From Sclerurus mexicanus (lineage: Eukaryota > Chordata > Aves > Passeriformes > Furnariidae): DNA of 64,000 bases. Made by a program: the position numbers and the translations under genes. The notes beneath the pieces were generated by a model, which searched no databases, had not been told where the DNA came from, and saw nothing but the letters and a program-made list of their open reading frames with translations. Below, piece after piece: positions 1 to 11,940 of this stretch. The stretch is taken from contig VWZF01006730.1 of assembly GCA_013396755.1 (NCBI GenBank), positions 930,001-994,000 on the forward strand, in the 5' to 3' direction. Every line of letters begins with the position of its first letter. Position 1 is the first letter of the stretch.

Positions 1-2640
1 TTAAACTTCAGTGTTGAAAATCAGCCTTAAACCTCCTGCTAGCAAACACAAAACAGAAAAAAACATCCCAAGTTCCTAGGGTGAATTGTTATTCTGACCA
101 GACTCTCCTATGTAGGTTGATGCAAAACCAGAGAACAGTCAAATGACATTGAGCCTTCCTCCTGCGGGGTGAGGAATTCACACCTACATGTGCCAGCACT
201 GCCATGCACATCCGTGGGGGATTCCTCCAGTCAGGGGTAAATGGCTATATCACCTCTGTCATCCCTTGGGCTCAGGAGCACATTCTGCAAACCTTCTGCA
301 CGTGTTTAATGTTGCACATGCAAAGCCATGGAGTTGTGCCAGCATCCCACAAGTTTCCCCCACTGACGTCCCCGCAGCTGCAGCTGCAGCAGCAGGATCT
401 ATCCTAACCCTGGGCTGACCCAGCACTCTACAGCAGCCAGCCTGCTTCAGCTGCTCTTGCAGCCCTGCTCCAGCGTCTCCAGGTATTTCTGAGAGAGATG
501 TCGCTGCCACTGCCAGCAAAAACTGCGCTTCCAGCTCTTCGCTTGCCCTTCCCCAGTCCCACCAAGTAGATTACCACCTGCCAGCAGCGCTGTGGCAGGA
601 CATCAGGGTCTCACTGAACAGGATGGGTGGGCTGTATTGTGAAAGGCTGTCTCCCCTGGGGTGAGCTCAATCCTGTCAGTGCAATGAGCTGACAGGTAGG
701 GACTGACAACACCCATCAATCACACCCTTAACAGCCTGAAATGCTGCCATTTCTCTTGTGGAGAGCAGCAGCCAAGCCGTCAGGCTGCGTGGGGCTGTCA
801 ATGAGGCAAACGTCCTCGTTGACAGAGCTGCTCCTGAGAGGATCTCCCACAGTTGTTCTTGTTTTTCCCAAGCAAGTGCCCCCTATTCTTCCTCCTGGCG
901 TGAGGTGAACAAACACCAGAGTTTGAGGGATTAAGAATAATTGTGTTGTGATTGGCGCAGATGCTTTTAGAGCAGACGCTGAGGTGTGTGACACTGCTCT
1001 ACACTGTGTCAGGGCATGAGGCAGGCAGATAGAATGCAGTGGTATTCCTCCAGCTAAGGACAGACAGATGTAGCTGTAGTGGGGATGAGGAATGCATGAC
1101 TGCATTACCTGCCTTTCATGCATGGCAGCAATTAAAGGCTCTTTGTGCATGTGAAGCAAGGGATGTAGATGGGTGTAAGTACAGAGGCTTCACCCTTTCT
1201 TCAAGGGAAAAATGATCTGGGTTTCAGAACTGCAGCAGCATCTTATCATCATCAGGCACATTCAGATTAAGATCACTGCTGAAGGTCAGAGGTGGAATTA
1301 ATTTAGCTCAAAGTGCTTTCAGTGCCCAGCAGCAGGGGTTAAATATGTGAAGGAAGAGACAAATAAATGAGGAAGCTCTGCAAAAAGCAGCAAACAAACA
1401 AAATATCTCATTTAAGTCTCACTCTGTGTCAGTTGTGTGTTTTCCCACTGCAGATTCAGAACAACTGTGTGCTTCTTCCTCACAAGTAACCCCACGGGCT
1501 TGTTGTAGAGGGCACAGGTTGCCATGGGCTCCGTGGGAAGGCAGAAGGACAGATCCCTGTCTGGCAGGACGTGATGAGCCACTGTTATGACATAGACTGA
1601 CGTGGGCTGGGGCCTTCAGGAGAAAACACCACATAGTCATGCAGTTTTACACTGGCCTGTTCATTTACATTTTCCTAAGTTCATGCATTGCTCTCACTGC
1701 CAGTAATTTATCTTTGGTGAGATTTGAACCACATACTTTGGTGTTATAATTCAAGAATATGATTTAAAAACCTACAGGTGACTATAGATTAACCCTGAGG
1801 CGCCCACATCCATTTTAGGTCCCAGAGCTCCCAGGAACAAACACCTTTTGTTCTTGGAAACATTTTGGCATTTAAAGGAACATGAATTGGAGCACAGAGC
1901 CATTGTCTTGTTGCATCCCTGTTTCATATACTCCATTGCCCACACTGTGAATACTTGTGGAACACATCTGCATGAGCAAATCATGCCGGGCCAGACACTG
2001 GTGTGTCTCCCACAGTTGTCTGAAGTGTTTCTTTGGCAGGTTTCTTCCCAGCAAGATTTGTGCCTGAGCCCACCTGCTATGGTGTGAAGTAAGATACACC
2101 AGGTATCCCCCAAAATGCCATGATAGTGGAAAGAATTCAAAAAAGGTTTATTTTGGAGACAAGGATGCTGAAAACTTACAAAACCTCACAGTGCTGCAAG
2201 ACAGCACCAGCCTCAGGGTAAGGCAGTTCCCATGGTGTTCCAGGGCTTTTTATCTTCTCTCTGTCCTCCGCCCCCCACTCCGGCCCGAGGAGGCCCTGTG
2301 CATGTCTGCAAATGTTATCTGTCCTACCAGAGAGAGACACTGTACAAGCAGAAAAAGACTTCCTAAGCGAAAAACAAGTTCTAGCTTCCCATTACAAATT
2401 CTTCTGAAAAGGGTACCTATTCCTACATATGGCCAGTCAAGGTCTCGTGACAGTCTGGGATGCTATGTCCATCTTTGCTCATCCTTTACCTGGGTGCAGA
2501 TATGCAGTAGCTGAATCCTTACAGCCCATCCAGTCCCTGCTCTCAGAAAATGTAAGCGGAATTACACTGCTGAACACTGCTGAAATTTCAGGTAGTGCTA
2601 AATTCTCTCCACTCCTACATTCTGGCATTTCTCTAATTTG

Positions 2641-2684
2641 AATTGCTGATCTATTTAAAATGTAAATTGCTGATCTATTTAAAA
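2641..2684. repeat. 24-bp tandem duplication
   Basis: AATTGCTGATCTATTTAAAA occurs at 2641-2660 and again at 2665-2684, separated by TGTA, so the period is 24 bp with 20 of 20 bases identical. Confidence 0.95.
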
Positions 2685-4061
2685 GGCTACAGCAGGAGCA
2701 CAGTTTACGTGGAGATCCAGCTGGGATGGAGGGTCAACATTCAAGTTCAGTGTTTTCTTTCTAAACAACTTGGCTGCTAGAACAACACCTCGAGGATTTG
2801 AATTTAGTAGATCAAATTTTCTTCACAGTACATTCCCACTGACACCACTTAGGTCAATGGACCAGCTTGTGAACTCAGTTAAATCAGCATGTATTGGGAG
2901 TAACATTACAGAGAGTAGTGGAACTATTCCAGATTTATATTGGTGATAATGAGACCAAAATTTGGTCCAACATACTTGCAGCGATCTGAGAGCAAAGCAT
3001 TAATTTCAATCCTCAAGTAAAATATACTGCCCTGCAGACTTTTTTAAATCTTTGAACACAAGTCTATGTGCAACAATAAGCATAAACAGAGTAGAACACT
3101 AATAGAATAAAAGATTAAAATTTACCCACTAGTCTATACCAAAACTAGTAAAGCCTGGGAGTGTTCCTGGGTAGATGCAAAAAAATATCAGTTAAGCTAT
3201 ACGAATTCTCAAGTTATGAGTTTGGAAATATTTTTTTTAAAATGTAACAAAATATTTTGAGATGAGAAATATAATTCAAGGTTCCAGCCTTGCAAAGACT
3301 TAATACACTGCTTTTGTTAGTGGCACCAGTATTCCATTCACTTTATTCATATTTTATTAATCACCCATATTGTTCTTTGTACTTCTAGACTTTAGACTGC
3401 TGGCCAAATACCTGTGAATTCCTTTCCCTTTACTCTTTCCACCTTAGGTTCTTTGTGATTTGCCAGCTTTTTCAGTGGATAGTTCAGAAAGTGGTTTGAG
3501 GTGGGTTTTTTTTGCTTTCTTCAGGCTTTCTGTGTGTGGGGTTTTTTTTATTTTTCTCATTATATGCATTAAAATTTTATTGTTGATATCAGAATGATTA
3601 CCAAAATCAGAAAGATTAGTTCAAGTTCTTGAATGCTCATTATGATAGAAGAGACCTCCCCCATTTTAACTTGTTGGAAATGTCTGTATTCTTCCTCTTT
3701 GGACAATGGAAAGTGATAACCAGCACTCTGACAGCCAATCTTCCAGTGTTAATACATGTGTGATGCAGTTGTAGAAACCAATAGGCCATTCAAAAATAGA
3801 AGTATGAACTGGAGAACAACCAGAACAACTCCAGCTCCTCCTGCATTAGAAAAGCTCAAAAGACTCTGCCTGTTTGGGCAGAGGAGAAAAAAATCTTTGT
3901 ATATTGCTTTCCATCAAATTGGTTCCTTTTTCCAGGTGTGCAGAATGATAGTCTGGAAGGGTGGGACAAAAAACAGCAGGAAATATTTGCTCATAAAATG
4001 AAAAACAGAGAAAGAGGGAGATATAGCAAACATATATTTCTAAGCTGTCCCTTTCAAATTA

Positions 4062-4131
4062 GATGAGAACACAGAAGGAAGCGAGGGGAGAGGGAGATTA
4101 GGGCAGAGGAATAGGGGAAAGTTAAAGAAAG
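4062..4131. repeat. Polypurine-rich tract
   Basis: About 70 bp with very few pyrimidines (for example GAAGGAAGCGAGGGGAGAGG, then GAGATTAGGGCAGAGGAATA). Confidence 0.7.
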
Positions 4132-4212
4132 GTTTTAATTCTTCAGGGATCCCTCTAAAGGAGAATGTTTGCTATTTCCCTGCTCTGGGAGTCCCATTTC
4201 TTGGGTTTTGCC

Positions 4213-4285
4213 TTTTTTTTTTTTTTTAATATTGTTTGTTGTTTGTGTTTGTTTTGTTTTGTTTTGTTCTTTCTTTCTTTCTTTT
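4213..4285. repeat. T-rich compound simple repeat
   Basis: A run of T (4213-4227) is followed by TTTG/TTTTG units to about 4267 and then TTTC units to about 4285. Confidence 0.9.
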
Positions 4286-5790
4286 ACACTTCTATTTACA
4301 CAGACTGGGATTCAATATAAAAGAATGTATATACACAGGCTGGAGCCTCAGCTGTGTAAACCACTACAGTTTTTATGGGAATAAGTGAAGCTGTGCTGAT
4401 TTACATGACAAGAGGAGCACACCTTTATACCTGATATTTAAACTGAAATAATAAATTACTGGTGACATAATTTTTACAAGGTTTTTATTTCTGGTTTAGC
4501 CAGTTTCTGATATGGATTGGAGGGAGGGGGGAAAGCACACAGAGATCTTTATTATCATCTCTAATAAGAATCTGAGCTCCAAACTTGATAGTATGTGACT
4601 GTGCATAAAATTAACTAGATGTGTCTGTTAGCAGATCTGAAGTTGTGCCTGATTATATTCTGCGTGCATATTTGTTTTCAGTCATATTTACAGGGGTGCC
4701 TCTATCCTGATGCTTCAGTTAACTGTTACTTTGAGGAAATAAACAGAGGTGAGGGTCCAGTCACCTTCAGCTGTTGGAAGTTAATAAGGTGTTAATGAAA
4801 CATTGGCAAATAGCAGCAGTTTAGCACTTGGTTGACACTTGATTTTTAAAAGAGACAGAGTGTAAATAAGCTGTGTTTGCAGTGAAAATTAGAAAAAGTG
4901 GGAGGTGGGGGAACAAATAACACTCTCACAGTTTATTGGTTTTAAGCAGGAAATACTTGGTAGACCACATCAGGGAGAGTAACTCGCATGCTGCAGTCAC
5001 TGGCAGCAAACAATACCCGATGGCAAAGGGGTCTGTTTTCATACGTGCCTTTTTAAGATACTCTTCTAATTTACAACCAGACGATGCACGTAATCAGTGT
5101 AAGCAGACCCTTGGCACCTCTGCCTCTGACCTCTGGAAGTGCTCTCTGGGAGCATCTGTCCTGTTTCAGACCACAAATCCTGTGAACCTTTGTGGTTGTT
5201 TATGAGGGATGGGCAGTCTCTTTCTGCAAGACAACTAAAGCTGTCAAGGAGCTTGAACTGTGTTGTTCCTGCTGCATTAAGGACAACAAACTACCCCTCG
5301 AGAAACAGTAACACTCTGAAAATGTATTAACTAAGATAGTACAGCATCATCCAGAGTGAATCTTTTTGGTTTTTTACCACTCACAATATAGAAGGGGGTA
5401 CAGGAGATGGTATAGCCAAGCTATATCTTGTGTCCCGCTTCTAGCTCTGAAGAAAGAGGAGGATAGTGATGGATCGGGAGCCTCCCTGCTGTGAGTGTGG
5501 AATTAAACAACGGTAGTTTAGCATGCTCGCACTGCAGGGAGATTGGGGAGGAAGCCACATTTCAGAGTGACTTCTTGGAATAAGGATCATTGACATCGGC
5601 ACCTAGCATAGGTCTAGGCTCAGTAGGAAGATGAATATTTGTACCTGGAGCACTGAGAATTTTCTGTTTATGCAATATATACAGAGAGATTCTGTGATAA
5701 AATCTTCTACAATAGAAGAGTTAATGCCAAGGCCATTCAAAAAGGGAGATGCCCTGGGGACATCACTTTTTCTGCATAATTACAAAGACC

Positions 5791-5811
5791 TTGTTTGTTT
5801 TGCAGGTGAGT
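5791..5811 (+). promoter_or_regulatory. Candidate recursive splice site
   Basis: TTGTTTGTTTTGCAG is followed immediately by GTGAGT at 5806. A pyrimidine-rich 3' splice site joined directly to a consensus 5' splice site is the signature of recursive splicing in long vertebrate introns. There is no independent evidence here that the region is transcribed. Confidence 0.35.
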
Positions 5812-8800
5812 AGTGTGTGAGTGACGTTTGCTTGCCGGGCTGGAGAGATTGGTGTGTTCTAGCAGATTATCAACCACGTCTGAAATTACTTTAGCAGTGT
5901 GGAGTTATTTATAGTTAGAAACCCGAGTTACTTGATGTATCTTTTCCTCCATTCTCATGTGTCACATTCATTCACAGCAGCCTGTACTATAATGTACCTT
6001 ACCAGCATAAGGCAGCTCCTTTGGCACACATACTGTATAATAATCTCTTACAGTACATTACAATTGCAAATTAGAGCTAGCTTTAATTTAAAATGTAAAA
6101 ATTTCATTTTTCTGAAGTAAGCATTGTCAAAGGAATGAACCTGTGGGTGTGATATACCCATGGGTATTAGCAGTTCTGAAGTGTTGAATAAATGAAACAC
6201 ACAAAGACTATATTTTTGTGTAGGGTAAATAATGGCACACATAAATATTGAAGTATTGAGCATAAAACACTCTATGCAAAAACTTAGACTTTGTTTGCTT
6301 GATTCTCCCTGATGTGTTAGAAAAGCTTTAACCCAAGGGAGACTGTAAGTGCAGCCTTTAAAATTAATTCAAGTGTTGTGTATTGTCCATAAATTTCTGT
6401 ATTGAATTACTGTCTTATTTTCAGTTTGAGGCAATATATTATTTTGTTTATGAAGACTACAGTGTAGAGAGTATCTTTTTGGTATCAACACACTGTGAGA
6501 TAAACATATTGCATACATTTGAAAGAATCTGAAAATCCACACTTCCCAAATGAGACCGAATCCCTTGTTCCGTAATGTACTTCCCAAGAGCACTAAAGTT
6601 TGGCTGGAGTCAGGTGTTGGGCAGGGCACAGGGGGTGTCTTAAGTTGATTGTGAGGCAGTTTGGGTACCTGGCCACTCAGACACTGAGGACTTGAGGTCA
6701 GGATTTCCCGTGACAGGCTGGCAAAGAACATTGAGAGCCCTTTATTCTGCCTTTGTAGTATATGGTCAATTTCCTAGGATAATCCATTTTTTCACTAGCA
6801 GCTATTACGAGGACATAAGACACCAGGAGGTGCACTTTGACCTCTCCTGTTCTCTTCTGTCATACACAGAGTATTTGAAGCTTTTGGCCTTTTGTATGGA
6901 AGGTCCAGTTTTGTTGTAGGATGTCAAGGCTCCTTTTGTAAGGGGCACAGAGCATAATTCCTATGATGCTTTTGTCACAACAGTGTATTTGTTTTAATGA
7001 CAACCAAGCCACCTTTAGCAAAAGCAATTGACCCTTGGTGACGGACTGACTTTCTTGCTATCAAAGCATGGAACATTTGTTTTGACATTAGTGCAATAAT
7101 ACCAGTAGTGTTATTTTCTCTTTTTTCTATGACTATGTATGCAAAATTTGTGAATGCAAAAACTGCGTATTCAGTAGATAGAATATAGAATCTGTGTGAA
7201 GAATCTTTTGCCAATAGAATTTTCATTCTCTTTCTCCCTGTTTGGCATTTAAAATAAAGAATACAAGGTCTGTTTTCTTCAGATCCAGGTCAGTGTAGCA
7301 GATGAGTGTATAACCGCCCAGAAAAGAAGTATATTGAGGCTATGAATAAAGGAGAGAGAGATGAAGAAAAACCACTATAATTTATGGTGTAGCCAAAAGT
7401 AAAGAGAGGACTGAGATGGATAGAAGGAATAAAGGACAGAGCACGAATATTTCTAGAATGAGATTATTTCCTCTGGGATATTTTAAAGAAAAAAACAAAA
7501 AGTAATAGGGGATTAACACATGAGGAAGAGCTGTTCTGTGATTGTACTGTGAGTTACTCTTTGCTCATAAAGGTTAAAAGTCTGAAAATGACCCATTTGG
7601 ATTAGTCAGGAGCTAAAATATTCCTGCACAGACTTCTGTTTGATTGCTGATTTTGAGGAATGTTATTCCAGGTGTAGCTTTCCCTCAATCCATGAAGGCA
7701 AAATTTTCCTAAGCTAGGCTAGAAGGTCAGGGCAGTATTCAGTCTAAGACATGCATACTTGGGTACCTAAATGTAAGTGTCTTAATCTAGAACAAGTCTA
7801 AACCATCGGACCCTCCATGGCTATTCCAGACTAATGTTTAACTTCCATTTATGCTCACTCAACATGAATAGCCCTCTCCAGAGGAACTGGCATCTCAGCC
7901 TGTGGTCAGGACTTCAGACTGAGTGGGACAAAGCTCCTGGATATGCTCAGGTGGCCAATTTGGATTAGACACCTAAGTAAATTTCATTAAGATGGCTTCT
8001 ACCTCTAGCCTTTAACTTTTCAGCTGTTCAGATTCCTGTCAGTCCTTGAGCATCCTTGAAAAACATGTTGTCCTGTACTTGCATTCGTGTCTGTCATACC
8101 ATAAGGACACTGGTGATTTACAGACACATTTGATGGGCAGGATGGCACAGTCTTCTGGGGACAGATTTTCAACCTGAACAGTAGTATGCTGGACATACCA
8201 GAATTTCAGCTTCTGCTCTTGACACCTCTGGAGGAAGTTGGGGCCTCATGTTGCTGAACTGCCACTAGTTGGTTTACAGTACGCAATGAAGAGTGGCTGT
8301 TTCCTGTATTCTGATCAGGTTTTTTAAAGCAGTGTCTAGAATGCACTGCTTATTTTTCTGCTCTTCTACACTAAATTAGCTTTGGAGCACTCTTGGTGTC
8401 AAGTGTTTGTTAGCTGTTTTTCCCTGTTAGCTAGGGCACATGGACCACAAATATAACTTGAATTCAGGCTACTAGCCTTTCTGGATAACTTGTTTGAGGC
8501 TTATAAATGTCTTGCACAGGCCCAGTACTCCCATGCATAAATCCTCATCACAAATAAGGAGAGGAAGGAAGGCAGATTTGGACAAATGAGTCAAGTTCCT
8601 ATACTGGCAATGATGAAAAGGATGTTTAAACTTTTCTTCCATATGTAATAATACCTTATGATTTCACTTACTGTGACCAGTCTGAAGTTTACACAGGTGA
8701 TTTTCTGATGGGCACCTTTTAGGGTGCTCTGATCCCAAGCAGTTGGACCACTGAAGCCGGAAGCTCTCTTTAACTGCATTCTCCATGCCCAGATCAATAG

Positions 8801-11800
8801 TCATTCTGTTATAAAGCAACAAGCATGACCGTGCACAAAGGGTTGAGTCCTTTTTAATTAGGTGCTCCCATGATGGTTATTTTCCTGACATACAAAAAAG
8901 GAAAATTAACCTATGCATAGTTTGCCTCCAAGCACTCTTCAAGGGTTTAATTTAATTTGTCAGTGATACAGAAAGAGGACTAATTTCTTAGTAGATATTT
9001 ATCTGGAGGGAAGAAGGTGGTAAATAGTTACCAAGGCCTGTGAAGTGCAGGTGTTCATTAAATACAGCCTGACATAAATATCTTCCTTTTTCCTTTGGTC
9101 TCTTCTGTTTGTTTGCTCTCTTCTGTTTTATTCAGGAGCAGCCAAGTGTTACGCAGCAGGGATATCCACCTGTGGTCACTGGAACAGATATGTCATAAAT
9201 ATCCCTGGAAGCTCATTAAAACAAATCTAACTCCCAAGCAACTTTTGTTTGCTTTTGCGCATTCTCTTAAGAAACTATAGCCAGCATTTTCTTACATCAA
9301 AATATGACTTTTTTTCTTTTACATGGACATGTCTTCACTTCAGAAAGAGCTGGCTCTGCTCTTTTTATGGAAGTGACAGTTAGAATTTCATCTGTAATTA
9401 CAACAAGACTATACTTCCTTAATAGGCTACAATTAGAGCCTTAAAAGAAACTCAATAACAAACAAAACAACAGAAAAAAAACCCGCAACCAAAACCCAAA
9501 ACTTCAAAAAGCTTGAAACTTTGTTCTGCAGTTTGCATTACCAACTGGTTGTGCAGAAATTGGCCAGATAAAACCCTCCTTCTATTCTTCCACATTTTTA
9601 TCAATCTGACTGTCTGGTTGTGTTTTTCTGGTACAATCTTTTTACACTTATACCTCTTAAGTTATTGGGAAACATTACAGCAAAAGCATGTTCAAGACCA
9701 AAGGGCCTTGAATATGGAGTCATATTTCAAAATGGTTGCACTTTGCATTTTTCTGACTTGTTTCTAGGAGTTAGTTTCACAGCTTCCTCCTCTTCAGATC
9801 TTTTACTTCCACATTTCAAAAGCTTTCATCATGGTTCAGACCATTTACAGTAAGCTTGAGCACATGAAATTGCAGCTACCTTGGTGGTTCCCTAGGTGGA
9901 AGTAGCTATTAATACGGCAATTACTTTACCTGTTATCTTCTTTGAAGATTAGAATCAAGGCAGTGACTCATGCAGTTAGATTGAGAATTAGATATGAATT
10001 TGGAGCACGCAGAAACTCCAGATCTTATTACCTTTCCCTTGGTTAAAACTCTAATTCCTGTATTTCTATGCAATTTCAAGTATATCTTAGGATTTCAAAT
10101 AGGTGCATGAAGCTTTACCAAAAAGAATTTGATTTGTCAAAAATCTAAGATAATATATAGTAGAAGAGGTTTTTTCCTGTTTTATTATGATTGTTGTCAT
10201 GCACAATGCAGTAATAAAATCCAAACTGTTCAAACAGAAAACTCAAAGTGTTTCCATATTCAGGAATATACAAAGGTGTTATTAAGGGGTTGAATGCCAT
10301 TAATTTTAAAGCTTTTTGGCACTTGGTCAGAAAAGAATAATGAAGACTTTGTTTAAATGTATATGCTTGTATCTACATTTCACTAGAAAATAGTGCTAAA
10401 GAGAAGAATAGAAGCATAGGTATTAAAACTCAGTTGTGAAAAACTCAGAGAAATTTCTCAAGGTGGCTCTCAAAGGCAAGCAAAGAGGACTACAAAATCA
10501 AGAGGGTGTCAGCAGTTAAGGTCTGGGCACGATGAACTTTAATTAAACACAGCTTAGAGATAGGATTCTGCAAGGCCTGGAGACCCAGTGTGGTCTCCTG
10601 GTGGATATTGCCCTTCCAGCTGGAGAACCCTTGGCAATGATGTCAAGTGTAAGTCAGCTACTGATACAGATGTGTTGTCCAAAATATCTCTGTACTTAAG
10701 CTATCGCATAGCACACAACATGTAGAGAATACCTGCCAGTATGACATTGCTCTTTTCTTCCTGTAATAGGGAACTTCCCTAGTCATACTTAATTGATAAT
10801 GAAAAGTTTGATCAGCAAACAGATATTGGAAAGTAATATTTGTAATTTAGATATTAAAATAATTGATATTCAGCATATGTTATATTCCAGTGGGGAATAA
10901 CAGGCTGGTGTGTTTGGGGATGAATGCATAAACCATTCAGGAGCTGTTTGAAAATAATTAAGGAAATAAGATGCCTAGTGTATATAAAGTGGGCTTTTAA
11001 TTATAATAGAAAAGAAATTATTCAGAAATAATTCGTGAGAAAGCTTACTTCTCAAGTATGTTTTGGCAGGGTTTCAAAAAATGTAGCAAATAGTGATCAC
11101 ATATTCTGTGACAGGATTACACCTAGCACAATACATTATACAGGCCCAGCTACCACAGCTCAGCTCCCATCCAAATTTAATGGCATCCTGGGAAGGTATT
11201 GGAAAAGTTCAATCTGCATTCAGGTACTTTTGTGTGCAGGATGTTCTGATATTGCATCAGAGGTGGAGAACTATACTGTTTGCTCTGAACCATAAAATCC
11301 TGATCAAAGCATGTTGATAGGATGATTTCTGCTGGGAATGTGAGAAGCACTTATTCCCCCTTGCAGGAAGGGGGTGGCTGCACAGTATAGTATCTGGTCT
11401 GTTAAGTCCTAATTTGATCTGGATCAAGAATGAGTATGTGAACATTTCTGTTAAATTAGGCAGATAATGCACTACATGGTTTAAACTTTGTGTTTTTATG
11501 CTGTTTTTGTCCTTTGGCAGGACAAAGAATATGGCATTAAGGCTGTCAGAAAGTTTTGTCAGAACTTTCGCAATAATTTGGTCTGAGAACACAGTCCTGA
11601 ACACAGGAAGCCCAAGCTTGCCATGTCTTTTCACTTACTGTTAATACTGTAGTAACACTTACAGACAAGACAGGAGAAATTCAGAAGATGTCACCTTAGA
11701 TTACAGGCTGCTGATTGTTTTCTCAGGAAAAAGAAAGTGAAAAGGAAGATGCCTTGGATTTGGTGTGTGAGCTGCCACCCACATGGCTGTGAGAAGGCAC

Positions 11801-11866
11801 AAGGCTGTGTACCATGGCTGGTTGTCTATTATTGTTGCATGCCCACCACCTGAAATGCTAATTGTT

Positions 11867-11940
11867 AGAGAATGACAGAACAGCTGAGGTTGGAAGGTGT
11901 CTCTGGAGATCGTCTAGTCCACCCTTCCCCCGTCTCCAGT
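11867..11940 (-). mobile_element. Short CR1 LINE tail
   Basis: The plus strand reads AGAATGACAGAACAGCTGAG, then GTTGGAAGGTGTCTCTGGAG and ATCGTCTAGTCCACCC. This is the reverse complement of the avian CR1 3' UTR. Only about 75 bp remain, so it is a severely 5'-truncated insertion on the minus strand. Confidence 0.88.

Larger units (their letters stand above)
1..11866. other. Non-coding sequence, no gene recognised
   Basis: The first 700 bp are relatively GC-rich, with a small GCAGCT/GCAGCA cluster at 374-395, but not CpG-rich. The frame at 1159-728 (143 codons, minus) has no recognisable domain. Beyond that the sequence is mostly unique and AT-rich, with T-rich and purine-rich tracts near 4.1-4.3 kb, an A-rich patch at 9460-9500 and a possible old inverted repeat at 7762-7985. 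I see no exon, tRNA or promoter that can be defended. Confidence 0.6.

Noticed and set aside
374..395. GCAGCTGCAGCTGCAGCAGC cluster as a trinucleotide expansion
   Set aside because: Only a few mixed GCAGCT/GCAGCA units; too short for a microsatellite call.
728..1159. 143-codon minus-strand frame
   Set aside because: No recognisable domain, start context or splice structure; the local GC-richer sequence makes long chance frames likely.
1690..1745. tRNA-like T-arm string on the minus strand (GGTTCAAATCTCACC)
   Set aside because: No matching D-arm, anticodon stem or acceptor pairing can be assembled around it; at best a diverged core-SINE fragment.
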